Shown: positions 52,703 through 60,827 of the stretch, one piece after another
Position numbering within the stretch: the first letter of the stretch is position 1
Layout: each line of letters begins with the position of its first letter
Source: Ruegeria_B marisflavi
GTDB taxonomy: Bacteria > Pseudomonadota > Alphaproteobacteria > Rhodobacterales > Rhodobacteraceae
DNA length: 64,000 bases
NCBI RefSeq assembly: GCF_025673445.1
Contig: NZ_JAOVQN010000002.1
Coordinates: forward strand, 62,001-126,000
Reading direction: 5' to 3'
Position numbers and translations under genes: made by a program
The notes under the pieces: generated by a model
Database searches by the model: none
Told to the model about the DNA's origin: nothing
What the model saw: only the letters and a program-made list of their open reading frames with translations

Positions 52703-53282
52703 TAAACGGGAACAAACCCGCCTGTTGCTGCTGGAAACGGTTCTGTCGCTGCTGATGGCCCCCGAAGGGTCCCCGATGCGGATGATCGACGTGGCACGGG
52801 CCGCCGGTGTCACGCGGCAGACGGTCTATGACCACTTTACCAACCGAACCGACATGCTGATCGCGGCGATCTTGCATTTTGGCGATACGCTGGAGGTCGA
52901 TGCCCGGCTTGCCCCCAGCCGCGCGGCGCCGGACGGGCGCAGCCGTCTGGCGGCTTATACCACGGCCATGCTGGAGTTCTTCCCGGCGATCTATCCGCTC
53001 AAACAGGCGCTGGAGCGGTTGGGACCGGCCGACGAGGAGGCAAGGGCCGCATGGGGCGACCGCATTCGCGCCATGAAGGAGGGCTGTGCCGCGGCGGTTG
53101 CGGCCCTGCGCGCCGATGGCGATCTGCTGGTTCACCTTTCCGAGGAGCGGGCGGCGGACTTGTATTTCACGCTGCTCAATATGGATGGCTGGGCGCATTG
53201 CGTTCTGGAAAACGGCTGGAGCGCGGCGGATTACCTGGCCGAGATGCAGCGGGTGATCGCCCTGGCGCTCGTCAGGTCGTAG
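52695..53282 (+). CDS. TetR family transcriptional regulator
   Basis: The 195-residue protein has the TetR helix-turn-helix at residues about 10-57 (LLLLETVLSLL, then MRMIDVARAAGVTRQTVYDHFTNRTDML). The helical C-terminal ligand domain includes LKQALERLGPADEEARAAW. The ligand is unknown. The start codon lies inside an operator-like repeat, so bound protein could also block initiation of its own mRNA's transcription. It is divergent from DUF4345 and is followed by a terminator shared with mdh. Confidence 0.88.
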   Translation: MSSKREQTRLLLLETVLSLLMAPEGSPMRMIDVARAAGVTRQTVYDHFTNRTDMLIAAILHFGDTLEVDARLAPSRAAPDGRSRLAAYTTAMLEFFPAIYPLKQALERLGPADEEARAAWGDRIRAMKEGCAAAVAALRADGDLLVHLSEERAADLYFTLLNMDGWAHCVLENGWSAADYLAEMQRVIALALVRS

Positions 53283-53296
53283 GCCGGGCTGCCAAA

Positions 53297-53322
53297 GGAA
53301 AAGGGCCCGGATTTCCGGGCCC
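53297..53322 (-). terminator. terminator between mdh and the TetR gene
   Basis: GGGCCCGG and CCGGGCCC pair around ATTT. On the minus strand a TTTTCC run follows, so it mainly ends the mdh transcript, which stops 55 nt earlier. The stem could also end the TetR transcript. Confidence 0.8.
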
Positions 53323-53377
53323 CATCGCAAATCTGTCATTGGAAAAACCGGATTGTGCCGGTGTTTTCCGAACTGCC

Positions 53378-54340
53378 TCAGGCCAGCGAGTTGTCGATGC
53401 CCTTGCAGGCCTCGACCAGGCCTTTGACCGCGTTGACCGAATTTTCGAACATGTCCTGCTCTTCCTTGGTCAGCGACACGTCGATGATACGCTCGATGCC
53501 GCCGGCGCCGATCACGGTGGGCACGCCCACATACATGCCCTTGACGCCCAGTTCGCCGTCGCAATAGGCGGCACAGGGCAGAACGCGCTTCTGATCCTTC
53601 AGATAGGCCTCGGCCATTTCGATGGCGCTGGTCGCCGGGGCGTAATAGGCCGAACCGGTTTTCAGCAGGCCAACGATCTCGGCGCCGCCGTCACGGGTGC
53701 GCTGCACGATGGCGTCAAGTTTCTGTTGGCTGGTCCAGCCCATCTTGACCAGGTCGGGCAGCGGGATACCGGCTACGGTCGAGTAGCGGACCGACGGCAC
53801 CATGGTGTCGCCATGGCCGCCCAGCACAAAGGCGGTGACGTCTTTCATCGACACGTTGAATTCTTCGGCCAGGAAGTGGCGGAAGCGGGCCGAGTCGAGC
53901 ACGCCTGCCATGCCGCAGACCTTGTTCGCGGGCAGGCCCGAGAACTGTTGCAGCGCCCAGACCATCGCGTCGAGCGGGTTGGTGATGCAGATGACAAAGG
54001 CGTCAGGCGCGTTGTCGCGGATGCCTTCGCCGACCGATTTCATGACCTTGAGGTTGATGCCCAGGAGGTCGTCGCGGCTCATACCCGGCTTGCGCGGCAC
54101 ACCGGCGGTGACGATGCAGACATCGGCGCCCGCGATATCGGCATAGGACTGGGTGCCCTTGAGCTTGGCGTCGAACCCTTCGGAGGGGCCGGATTCCGCG
54201 ATGTCGAGCGCCTTGCCCTCGGGCGTGCCTTCGGCGATGTCGAAGAGGACGACGTCACCCAGTTCCTTCAGCGCGACGAGGTGGGCGAGCGTGCCGCCGA
54301 TCTGACCTGCGCCGATGAGCGCGATCTTGGGTCTGGCCAT
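53378..54340 (-). CDS. mdh: malate dehydrogenase
   Basis: Mdh oxidises malate to oxaloacetate with NAD. The 320-residue LDH-like enzyme begins ARPKIALIGAGQIGGTLAHL (NAD motif), has the active-site loop VTAGVPRKPGMSRDDLL with substrate-binding Arg, ITNPLDAMVW, and the catalytic His in LGGHGDTMVPSVRYS. I use ATG 54340, not 54433. It lies upstream of sucC on the same strand, but the glycosyltransferase and TetR genes intervene and a terminator follows, so it is its own transcript. No GTGATCAC pair lies upstream. Confidence 0.96.
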   Translation of the reverse strand: MARPKIALIGAGQIGGTLAHLVALKELGDVVLFDIAEGTPEGKALDIAESGPSEGFDAKLKGTQSYADIAGADVCIVTAGVPRKPGMSRDDLLGINLKVMKSVGEGIRDNAPDAFVICITNPLDAMVWALQQFSGLPANKVCGMAGVLDSARFRHFLAEEFNVSMKDVTAFVLGGHGDTMVPSVRYSTVAGIPLPDLVKMGWTSQQKLDAIVQRTRDGGAEIVGLLKTGSAYYAPATSAIEMAEAYLKDQKRVLPCAAYCDGELGVKGMYVGVPTVIGAGGIERIIDVSLTKEEQDMFENSVNAVKGLVEACKGIDNSLA

Positions 54341-54501
54341 TTGGAGTATCTCCGGTCCGGTTGAAAATCGACGTTGTGCTAGTGCGTAATGCGGCATCGC
54401 GCAAGGGTTCTGCGACGCGGCATCACGGCGCATTTACCCTGTCCGGTCGGGGTTGGTTGCGCTAAAGCTGTTTCTGCACAGGGATTTATGGGGCAAAGAG
54501 C

Positions 54502-55257
54502 GTGCCGGAACTGGATATCGGCTTTTTCGCGGTGACCATCCCGGCGGTGATTTTCGCCGGAATATCAAAGGGCGGCTTCGGCTCTGGCGTCGCATTTGCC
54601 TCGGCCTCGATTCTGGCGATCTATCTCGATCCGGGGCAGGCGCTGGCGCTGATGTTGCCGTTGTTGATGGTGGTCGACCTGGCCACGCTTGGCCCTTATT
54701 GGCGGCGGTGGAGCTGGCCCGATGCCCGTTTGCTGATCCTGGGGGGCATGCCGGGTGTGGCGCTGGGCGCGTGGCTGTATCATGCCACGGACGCCGATCT
54801 GCTGCGGCTGCTCATCGGCGGGATCTCGGTGGCGTTTGTGGTCTGGCAGGTGGCGCGGGGGCGCGGCTGGGTGCGGGAGTTCGCCAACCGCCTGCCGCCG
54901 TCCGCCGGGCTGCTGGCCGGGGCGGTGGCGGGATTCACCAGTTTCGTGAGCCATGCGGGCGGGCCGCCTGCGGCGGTCTACCTGTTGTCGCAGAAGCTGG
55001 GCAAGACCGAGTTCCAGGCCACCACGGTTGTCACCTTCTGGGCGATCAACATCGCCAAGTTCATACCCTATGCCTGGCTGGGAATGTTCACGCTGGAGAC
55101 CGCCTGGGCCGATGTCCTGCTGACGCCTTTTGCGCTGTTGGGCGCCTGGCTGGGCGTACGGGCGCATCATATGGTGTCCGAGCGGCTGTTCTTTGCGCTG
55201 GCGCATGTGATGCTGACGGTCACCGGGGTCAAGCTGATCTGGGACGCGCTGACCTGA
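54502..55257 (+). CDS. TSUP (TauE/SafE) family membrane transporter
   Basis: The 251-residue protein has about eight membrane segments. It has the family N-terminal motif AGISKGGFGSGVAFAS and the C-terminal-repeat motif GFTSFVSHAGGPPAAVYLL, typical of TauE/SafE proteins that export sulfite or organosulfonates. The substrate cannot be fixed. The start is GTG 54502. It is divergent from mdh and ends in a strong GC hairpin shared with the next, convergent gene. Confidence 0.85.
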   Translation: MPELDIGFFAVTIPAVIFAGISKGGFGSGVAFASASILAIYLDPGQALALMLPLLMVVDLATLGPYWRRWSWPDARLLILGGMPGVALGAWLYHATDADLLRLLIGGISVAFVVWQVARGRGWVREFANRLPPSAGLLAGAVAGFTSFVSHAGGPPAAVYLLSQKLGKTEFQATTVVTFWAINIAKFIPYAWLGMFTLETAWADVLLTPFALLGAWLGVRAHHMVSERLFFALAHVMLTVTGVKLIWDALT

Positions 55258-55264
55258 GCGGTGG

Positions 55265-55287
55265 GGCGGGGGCGGCGGGCCCCCGCC
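55265..55287. terminator. GC-rich hairpin between converging genes
   Basis: GGCGGGGGC pairs perfectly with GCCCCCGCC around a five-base loop. There is no T tract on either side. Its position between two converging stops suggests a bidirectional or rho-aided transcript end. Confidence 0.5.
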
Positions 55288-55290
55288 GGT

Positions 55291-55611
55291 TCAGGCGTCG
55301 TTGCCGGAGGCGGGCAGCGCCTCGGTCAGTGTTTCATAGGCCTCGCCCGAAGCGACCATGCAGGTCATGCCGTTGGGCAATGTCACGATGATGGTCCAGG
55401 TGCGGGTCTCGTCAGAGGCAAACACCTCCATCACCGAGCCTTGTTGCACCAGGCCGATACCGCGGCGCGCCTCGCCGTATTTCTCCGTCAGGTGTTTCAG
55501 GACCACGGCGCGCGGGGCGCAGTTCTGCCCTTGGGTCTGAGCGTTCACCTGCTGGGCCGCAAGGGCCATCAGGCCCAGGCCCATCGTCATCTTGAACATG
55601 GTATTCTTCAT
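55291..55611 (-). CDS. exported hypothetical protein
   Basis: The 106-residue protein has a signal peptide (MTMGLGLMALAAQQVNAQ, cleavage likely after VNA). The mature part has two Cys about 50 residues apart (QNCAPRAVVLKHL, NGMTCMVASGEAYE) that could form a disulfide. HLTEKYGEARRGIGLVQQ and ETRTWTIIVTLPNG look conserved. I do not know the family. I start at ATG 55611; a longer frame to 55809 runs back toward mcl2. It is divergent from mcl2. Confidence 0.68.
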   Translation of the reverse strand: MKNTMFKMTMGLGLMALAAQQVNAQTQGQNCAPRAVVLKHLTEKYGEARRGIGLVQQGSVMEVFASDETRTWTIIVTLPNGMTCMVASGEAYETLTEALPASGNDA

Positions 55612-55744
55612 GGGTCTTCCCCTTTCCCCAGGGTCGCCCGGCACGGCCTGCTGTGCCCGGCTCCCCGATCCAGTGGGAAAAAGCCTGCCGATAACCTGCT
55701 GCAAACCGGTTAACCCTGCGTGCGGGACCCGCAACGCAGGGCAT

Positions 55745-55760
55745 ATGCTGCAATGCGGCG
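55745..55760. promoter_or_regulatory. TGCTGCA-type motif upstream of mcl2
   Basis: ATGCTGCAATGCGGCG lies 70-85 nt before the mcl2 start. It has the same first half as the phbA site, with a one-base centre. About 45 nt further on, CAATATTG (55807-55814) repeats part of the phbB palindrome. Both are candidate operators. Confidence 0.35.
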
Positions 55761-55829
55761 ATTTTTGCCTTGAACATTCCGGTAAAAAATGCCCCTCTCC
55801 GCGCAACAATATTGCTTTGGGAGAGACTC

Positions 55830-56687
55830 ATGGACCCGCGCCAGCGCCCTTATCGTTCCGTCCTTTACATTCCCGGCTCCAAGGAGCGGGCGCTGGACAA
55901 GGCACGCAGCCTGCCGGTGGACGCGATCATCTTTGACCTTGAGGACGCGGTTGCCGCAGACGAAAAGGACAACGCGCGCGAGACGCTGAAGGCGGCGCTG
56001 GCGCAAGGCGGATACGGCCAGAAGGTGCGGATCGTGCGGATCAACGGGCTGGACACGCCCTGGGGCCGGGCTGATGCCGAGGCGGTGCGCGAGATGGATG
56101 CCGATGTGGTGCTGCTGCCCAAGGTGGGCGAAGCGGCGGATGTGGACGCGCTGGCGGCGATCACTGGCGACCTGCCGATCTGGGCGATGATGGAAACCCC
56201 GCGCGGGATGCTGAACGCGGCCCAGATCGCTGCGCATCCGCTGCTGACCGGGTTTGTGATGGGCACCAACGATCTGGCCAAGGAGTTGCAGACCCGGTTC
56301 AGGGCCGACCGGCTGCCGATGATGACCTCGCTGGGCCTGTGCCTGCTGGCGGCCAAGGCCGAGGGGCTGATCGCCATCGACGGCGTCTATAACGCGTTCA
56401 AGGATGACGAGGGGCTGGCCGCCGAATGCGCGCAGGGCCGCGACTTGGGGTTTGACGGCAAGACGCTGATCCATCCGGCGCAGGTGGATATCGCCAACGC
56501 GGCCTTTGCCCCGTCCGAGGCCGAGATCGACCTGGCCCGCCGCCAGATTGCCGCCTTTGCCGAGGTCGAGGCCAGCGGGCAGGGCGTGGCCGTGGTGGAT
56601 GGGAAGATCGTGGAAAACCTGCACGTTGCAACTGCCCGTGAAATTCTGGCAAAAGCAGAGGCGATATTGTCTTTGCAAGCAGGATAA
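55830..56687 (+). CDS. mcl2: (3S)-malyl-CoA thioesterase (Mcl2), HpcH/HpaI aldolase family
   Basis: Mcl2 hydrolyses (3S)-malyl-CoA to malate and CoA in the ethylmalonyl-CoA pathway. The 285-residue TIM-barrel protein has RSVLYIPGSKERALDKA, IIFDLEDAVAADEKDNAR (metal-binding acidic residues), MMETPRGMLNAAQI with a Mg ligand Glu, and GFDGKTLIHPAQVDIAN. Length equals the short Rhodobacter Mcl2 type, not the longer lyase Mcl1. The nearby mesaconyl-CoA hydratase supports the call; a general citrate-lyase beta-like enzyme is the alternative. I start at ATG 55830. Confidence 0.85.
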   Translation: MDPRQRPYRSVLYIPGSKERALDKARSLPVDAIIFDLEDAVAADEKDNARETLKAALAQGGYGQKVRIVRINGLDTPWGRADAEAVREMDADVVLLPKVGEAADVDALAAITGDLPIWAMMETPRGMLNAAQIAAHPLLTGFVMGTNDLAKELQTRFRADRLPMMTSLGLCLLAAKAEGLIAIDGVYNAFKDDEGLAAECAQGRDLGFDGKTLIHPAQVDIANAAFAPSEAEIDLARRQIAAFAEVEASGQGVAVVDGKIVENLHVATAREILAKAEAILSLQAG

Positions 56688-56692
56688 CCGTT

Positions 56693-57247
56693 ATGGGCTT
56701 CGTTCTTCTGATCCTTGGTGTGGCACTCTGGTGGGGTGCACATCTGCTCAAGCGGGTCCGGCCTGCGCAGCGCGCCGCGATGGGCGATCGTGGCAAGGGG
56801 GTCGTGGCGCTGGTGCTGCTGGCCTCGGTCGTGCTGATGGTGATCGGGTTCAGGATGACGCCCTATGTGCATGTCTGGGCACCGCCCTCTTACTTGACCC
56901 ATGCCAACAACCTGCTGATGCTGGTGGCGATCTGGATGATGAGCCCGGCCGGTACCAAGGGCAAGCTGCTGCACAAGATGCGGCATCCGCAACTGGCCGG
57001 GTTCCGGGCCTGGGCGGCGGCGCACCTGCTGGTCAATGGCGATCTGGCCTCGATCATCCTGTTCGGTGGCCTGTTCGTCTGGGGCATCGTCGAAGTGGCC
57101 GTGATCAATGCGGCCGAGCCGGAGTGGACCCCGGGTCCGCAGGGAACCCTGGCAAAGGATGGCATGTTCTTTGTCGCGTCTGTCGTTCTGTTGGGCGTGA
57201 TCGGATATATCCACGGGCTGGTCGGCCCGTCGCCCTTCCCGATGTAA
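56693..57247 (+). CDS. NnrU family membrane protein
   Basis: The 184-residue protein has about five hydrophobic segments and the NnrU motifs (GAHLLKRVRPAQRAAMGDRGKG, then MRHPQLAGFRAWAAAHLLVNGD). NnrU is linked to nitric oxide metabolism in denitrifiers, and related proteins occur with isoprenoid or carotenoid genes; the biochemical role is unclear. It lies 5 nt after mcl2 and 10 nt before the DUF1737 gene, so it belongs to the same transcript as the ethylmalonyl-CoA genes. No denitrification gene is in view. Confidence 0.85.
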   Translation: MGFVLLILGVALWWGAHLLKRVRPAQRAAMGDRGKGVVALVLLASVVLMVIGFRMTPYVHVWAPPSYLTHANNLLMLVAIWMMSPAGTKGKLLHKMRHPQLAGFRAWAAAHLLVNGDLASIILFGGLFVWGIVEVAVINAAEPEWTPGPQGTLAKDGMFFVASVVLLGVIGYIHGLVGPSPFPM

Positions 57248-57257
57248 GGAACCTCAA

Positions 57258-57464
57258 ATGTCGAAACTTTATCGCCTCCTGACCGAGGAGGACACGTCGG
57301 CGTTCTGCCACAAGGTGTCGGACGCGCTGGCCAAGGGGTGGGAGCTTTATGGCTCTCCTGCTTATGCCTATGACGCGGCCAATGGCATCATGCGCTGTGC
57401 GCAGGCAGTGACCAAGGATGTCCCGGCCGACTACTCCGCTGACATGAAACTGGGACAGCAATGA
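57258..57464 (+). CDS. DUF1737 family small protein
   Basis: The 68-residue protein begins MSKLYRLLTEEDTSAFCHKV and contains KGWELYGSPAYAYDAANGIMRCAQAV, the DUF1737 pattern. No function is known. Its TGA overlaps the start of mch (ATGA at 57461-57464), so it is translated with mesaconyl-CoA hydratase. The size is normal for the family. Confidence 0.82.
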   Translation: MSKLYRLLTEEDTSAFCHKVSDALAKGWELYGSPAYAYDAANGIMRCAQAVTKDVPADYSADMKLGQQ

Positions 57465-58492
57465 TGGCAAAGACCAATCCGGGCCGTTTCTTTGAAGACT
57501 ATGCCGTAGGTCAGGTTCTGCACCACGCGGTGCCGCGCACTGTGACCAATGGCGAGCGCGCGTTGTACCATGCGCTTTATCCGGCACGCCATGCACTCTA
57601 CTCCTCGGATGCGTTTGCGCAGGCATGCGGGTTGCCGGGCAGCCCGATCGACGATCTGGCGGCCTTTCATGTGGTGTTCGGCAAGACGGTGCCGGACGTT
57701 TCGCTGAACGCGGTGGCCAACCTGGGTTATGCCGAGGGCCGCTGGCTGAAACCGGTCTATGCGGGGGATACGCTGCGCTCGGTCTCCCAGGTGATCGGGC
57801 TCAAGCAGAACTCCAACGGCAAGACCGGGGTGGTCTATGTCCGCACGCGCGGACTGAACCAGCGTGACGAGACCGTCATGGAATACGTCCGCTGGGTGAT
57901 GGTGCGCAAACGCGACCTGGAGGCGCCCGCGCCGGAAACCGTGGTGCCCGAACTGAAAAAGGCGCTGGCGCCCGCCGATCTGGTGGTGCCCGAGGGGCTG
58001 GATTTTTCGACCTATGATTTCGCGCTGGCGGGCGAGCCGCATCGCTGGGGCGACTATGCGGTGGGCGAGACCATCGACCATGTGGATGGTGTCACGGTGG
58101 AAGAGGCCGAGCATATGCTGGCCACCCGTCTGTGGCAGAACACGGCCAAGGTGCATTTCGACCTGACCTTCCGCCCCGAGGGGCGGTTGATCTATGGCGG
58201 GCACGTGATCTCGATGGCGCGCGCGCTGAGTTTCAACGGGCTGGCCAATGCGCAGATGATCGTGGGGCTGAACGGCGGGGCGCATGCCAATCCCTGTTTT
58301 GCGGGCGACACGATCAAGGCGTGGAGCGAGGTGCTGGACAAGGCAGAGACCGGGGTTCCCGGTGTCGGCGCGCTGCGTCTGCGTCTGGTGGCGACCAAGG
58401 GCGGTGCGCCGTTCGAGTTGCGCGATGAGGCGGGGAAGTACCGGTCGGACGTGCTGCTGGATCTCGACTATTGGGCGCTGATGCCCGTCTGA
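57461..58492 (+). CDS. mch: mesaconyl-CoA hydratase (beta-methylmalyl-CoA dehydratase)
   Basis: Mch interconverts mesaconyl-C1-CoA and beta-methylmalyl-CoA in the ethylmalonyl-CoA pathway. The 343-residue protein has two MaoC-type hot-dog halves: NPGRFFEDYAVGQVLHHAVPRTV with ERALYHALYPARHALYSSDAFA in the first, and RWGDYAVGETIDHVDGVTVEEAEHMLATR with FRPEGRLIYGGHVISMARALSFNG in the second. This closely follows the Rhodobacter enzyme. The start may be ATG 57461 or 57464. A terminator follows at 58538. Confidence 0.92.
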   Translation: MMAKTNPGRFFEDYAVGQVLHHAVPRTVTNGERALYHALYPARHALYSSDAFAQACGLPGSPIDDLAAFHVVFGKTVPDVSLNAVANLGYAEGRWLKPVYAGDTLRSVSQVIGLKQNSNGKTGVVYVRTRGLNQRDETVMEYVRWVMVRKRDLEAPAPETVVPELKKALAPADLVVPEGLDFSTYDFALAGEPHRWGDYAVGETIDHVDGVTVEEAEHMLATRLWQNTAKVHFDLTFRPEGRLIYGGHVISMARALSFNGLANAQMIVGLNGGAHANPCFAGDTIKAWSEVLDKAETGVPGVGALRLRLVATKGGAPFELRDEAGKYRSDVLLDLDYWALMPV

Positions 58493-58537
58493 GGGCTGGT
58501 TCCAAGGCGGATTGAGCGACCTATACGAAAGAACAGA

Positions 58538-58567
58538 ACGGGGTCCGTGCCAACGGATCCCGTTTTT
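58538..58567 (+). terminator. rho-independent terminator after mch
   Basis: ACGGGGTCCG (58538-58547) pairs with CGGATCCCGT (58554-58563) with one wobble, and TTTT follows. It ends the mcl2-nnrU-like-DUF1737-mch transcript. Confidence 0.85.
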
Positions 58568-58619
58568 GATATAATTGAGCCTTGAAGTTGACGGACTCGC
58601 AACCGAAAGGAATCGACCC

Positions 58620-59066
58620 GTGACAGAACGTTACAAGGAATATGATTTTCATCGAAAGAATATAGGAACGACGTTGTCTATGGATGCGCCGATGGCTCAT
58701 TGGCTGTTACGCTTTGCGTTGTCGGCAACGTTTCTTTTTCACGGTGCAAACAAAGCCACACAGATTCCGACCGCCGCCGAGACGTTCGGTTTGTCGACCG
58801 GGACGATGACTATGGTAGCCTCTGTGGAATTCGCTGTACCGGCTTTTCTGGCGCTGGGTGGTCTGACAAGTTCCCAGTTGGGCGACGTGCTGACCAGGTT
58901 GGCGGGCTTACTGGCAATCGTCATTCTGGTCGGGGCGATCTCGGTGGTGCATTGGGGACAGTGGAGTTTTACACCGAGTGAAACCCATCCCTATGGCGGA
59001 ATGGAGTTTCAGGTTACACTGATCGCTATCGCGTTGTTTTTTGTGTTCAGAGGCAACAGCGCCTGA
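58620..59066 (+). CDS. DoxX-like small membrane protein
   Basis: The 148-residue product has four hydrophobic segments. The first reads HWLLRFALSATFLFHGANK, and a later one LAGLLAIVILVGAISVVHWG; the spacing fits DoxX/DUF6041-type proteins. I choose GTG 58620, eight bases after gaaagga; an internal ATG at 58680 would keep all helices and is possible. Base composition is lower in GC than its neighbours, suggesting separate origin. It stands alone after the mch terminator. Function unknown. Confidence 0.68.
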   Translation: MTERYKEYDFHRKNIGTTLSMDAPMAHWLLRFALSATFLFHGANKATQIPTAAETFGLSTGTMTMVASVEFAVPAFLALGGLTSSQLGDVLTRLAGLLAIVILVGAISVVHWGQWSFTPSETHPYGGMEFQVTLIAIALFFVFRGNSA

Positions 59067-59165
59067 TTGCACAAGGCCGTGCCGTCGCGCGGAGCCGGTT
59101 CCCGAAATCGTGATTGGCTCCTTTATCGCAGGACAGATTGCCCAGCCTGTTGTAGCCTGCTTGCC

Positions 59166-59825
59166 ATGCGTTTTTTGCTTTCGCCGTTGGCGGTTTTGAT
59201 CTCTGGCCCGGTCGTAGCCTGCGATTTGGCGCTGGCCTTGGCTGTGGACGTGTCGGGTTCGGTCGATGCCGAAGAATACCGCACCCAGATGGATGGGTTA
59301 GCGTTTGCCCTGAATGATTCTGTGATCTCCGAGGCGCTGGTGCGGGCCCGGGCGCGGCTGATGCTCGTGCAGTGGACCGGCGTTTCCCGGCAACAGATCA
59401 CCATCCCCTGGACAACGGTCGATACATTCGAGGCGCTGGACGCGTTTGCCGGGCGTGTCGCGAACGACCCGCGTGTCTGGCGGAACTACTCCACCGCCGT
59501 GGGCGAAGCGCTGGAAACCACGATGGAGGCGTTTGCCGAGGTGGGCGATTGCACGCGACATCTGATCGACCTGTCCGGCGACGGGCCATCAAACGAGGGG
59601 ATAGAGCCGAAAGCGCTCCACCCTTATTTGCGGGCTTTGGGGATCACGGTGAACGCGATTGCCATTGAACAGAGCGAGCCGGACCTGACCGCCTATTATT
59701 ATGAAAACGTGATTGTAGGAGAGGGCGCTTTTGTCGTCACCGCGTCGGGATTCGCCGATTACCCCGAACGCATCCGGAAGAAGCTGTTGCGCGAAGTCAC
59801 CCAGCAGAACGCGGCTTTGGAATGA
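59166..59825 (+). CDS. DUF1194 (von Willebrand A-like) exported protein
   Basis: The 219-residue protein has a signal peptide (MRFLLSPLAVLISGPVVA, cleavage before CD). The vWA MIDAS motif follows at once: LALAVDVSGSVDAEEY. IDLSGDGPSNEG supplies the second metal-site Asp region. DUF1194 proteins are periplasmic and probably bind partner proteins through the metal. I start at ATG 59166 and reject an upstream frame start at 59067. It is followed by the sdh control region. Confidence 0.85.
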   Translation: MRFLLSPLAVLISGPVVACDLALALAVDVSGSVDAEEYRTQMDGLAFALNDSVISEALVRARARLMLVQWTGVSRQQITIPWTTVDTFEALDAFAGRVANDPRVWRNYSTAVGEALETTMEAFAEVGDCTRHLIDLSGDGPSNEGIEPKALHPYLRALGITVNAIAIEQSEPDLTAYYYENVIVGEGAFVVTASGFADYPERIRKKLLREVTQQNAALE

Positions 59826-59838
59826 GGTGGGTTGGATT

Positions 59839-59925
59839 CGTGATCACAAGTCTTCCCGCTGCTATCGCTCACATTCCGGTCGATAGTGGCGAAATGTGAT
59901 CACGCTGTTTATTTGCGTGATCACA
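59839..59925. promoter_or_regulatory. three GTGATCAC operators upstream of sdhC
   Basis: GTGATCAC occurs at 59840-59847, 59896-59903 and 59917-59924. The last two start 21 bp apart, exactly as in the sucC upstream pair. They end about 115 nt before the sdhC ATG. A shared activator or repressor of the TCA cycle is likely; a GntR-type AkgR homologue is a candidate. Confidence 0.7.
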
Positions 59926-60038
59926 AAAGCGAAATTCTGGGTGGCAAGGACAAAAAACCGCGCCATTTTGCAGTTGCAGCGCGTGACAGATCGAAAAAAA
60001 CCGGTAAAACCAAGCGCAGCCAACGGAAAGGAGCCACC

Positions 60039-60425
60039 ATGGCCGATGTCAATCGGGGCAACCGCCCGCTTTCGCCGCATCTGTCGATTTATCGTCCGCA
60101 GCTGACCTCTGTCACTTCGATCCTGACCCGGATTACCGGCAACGCGCTGATCCTTGCCGCGCTGCTGATTGTCTGGTGGTTTCTCGCGGCCGCGACCTCG
60201 CCCGAGTATTTCGCCGTTGCCGACGGGGTCATCACCTCGCTTCTCGGCGATCTGGTCATGGCGGCCTCGCTCTGGGGGCTGTGGTATCACACCCTGGCGG
60301 GTATCCGGCACCTGATCTGGGACTATGCTCTGGGTCTGGACCTGCCGACAGCCGAGAAACTGGGTTGGGCTGTTGTGATCGGCTCTTTTGTCCTGACACT
60401 CGTGACCCTCTTGGTCATCGCATAA
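60039..60425 (+). CDS. sdhC: succinate dehydrogenase cytochrome b556 subunit
   Basis: SdhC anchors the complex and holds one side of heme b and the quinone site. The 128-residue protein starts NRPLSPHLSIYRPQLTSVTSILTRITG, the family signature, and has three membrane helices with the heme His region HTLAGIRHLIWDYALG. I start at ATG 60039 after aaaggag, not at 59886. First gene of sdhCDAB. Confidence 0.95.
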   Translation: MADVNRGNRPLSPHLSIYRPQLTSVTSILTRITGNALILAALLIVWWFLAAATSPEYFAVADGVITSLLGDLVMAASLWGLWYHTLAGIRHLIWDYALGLDLPTAEKLGWAVVIGSFVLTLVTLLVIA

Positions 60426-60437
60426 CGGAGGCCGAAG

Positions 60438-60809
60438 ATGCGCTATCTTACCGACCGTAAACGCGCCGTTGGCATGGGTTCGGCCAAATCGGGCGTGCAC
60501 CATTTCTGGATGATGAAGGTACAGGCCGTGGCGCTGCTGCTGCTGATGCCGCTGTTCGTCTTTACCTTTGGTCCGATGCTGGGTGAACCGCACCAGGCGG
60601 TGCTGGAATACTTCTCGCGCCCGTTCCCGGCGATTGTGGCCGCCCTGACCCTGGTCGTCGGCTTCAAGCATTTCGCGGACGGCGCCCAGGTGATGATCGA
60701 GGACTATGTGCACGGGCTGATGCAGAAGGTTCTCATCATTCTGGTGATCTGCCTTTCCTATGCCGCTGCCGCGACCGGCCTTTTCGCCATCGCGCGCATC
60801 GCACTTTAA
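60438..60809 (+). CDS. sdhD: succinate dehydrogenase membrane anchor subunit
   Basis: The 123-residue protein has three helices and the family start GSAKSGVHHFWMMKVQAVALLLL. FKHFADGAQVMIEDYVHG carries the heme-ligand and quinone-side residues typical of SdhD. It lies 12 nt after sdhC, with cggagg before its ATG. Confidence 0.94.
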   Translation: MRYLTDRKRAVGMGSAKSGVHHFWMMKVQAVALLLLMPLFVFTFGPMLGEPHQAVLEYFSRPFPAIVAALTLVVGFKHFADGAQVMIEDYVHGLMQKVLIILVICLSYAAAATGLFAIARIAL

Positions 60810-60827
60810 GACCGGAGCTTGGATAGA

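Noticed and set aside
54341..54501. Possible GTGATCAC control of mdh
   Set aside because: The mdh upstream gap holds no GTGATCAC; the nearest resemblance, gcatcacgg, is too short.
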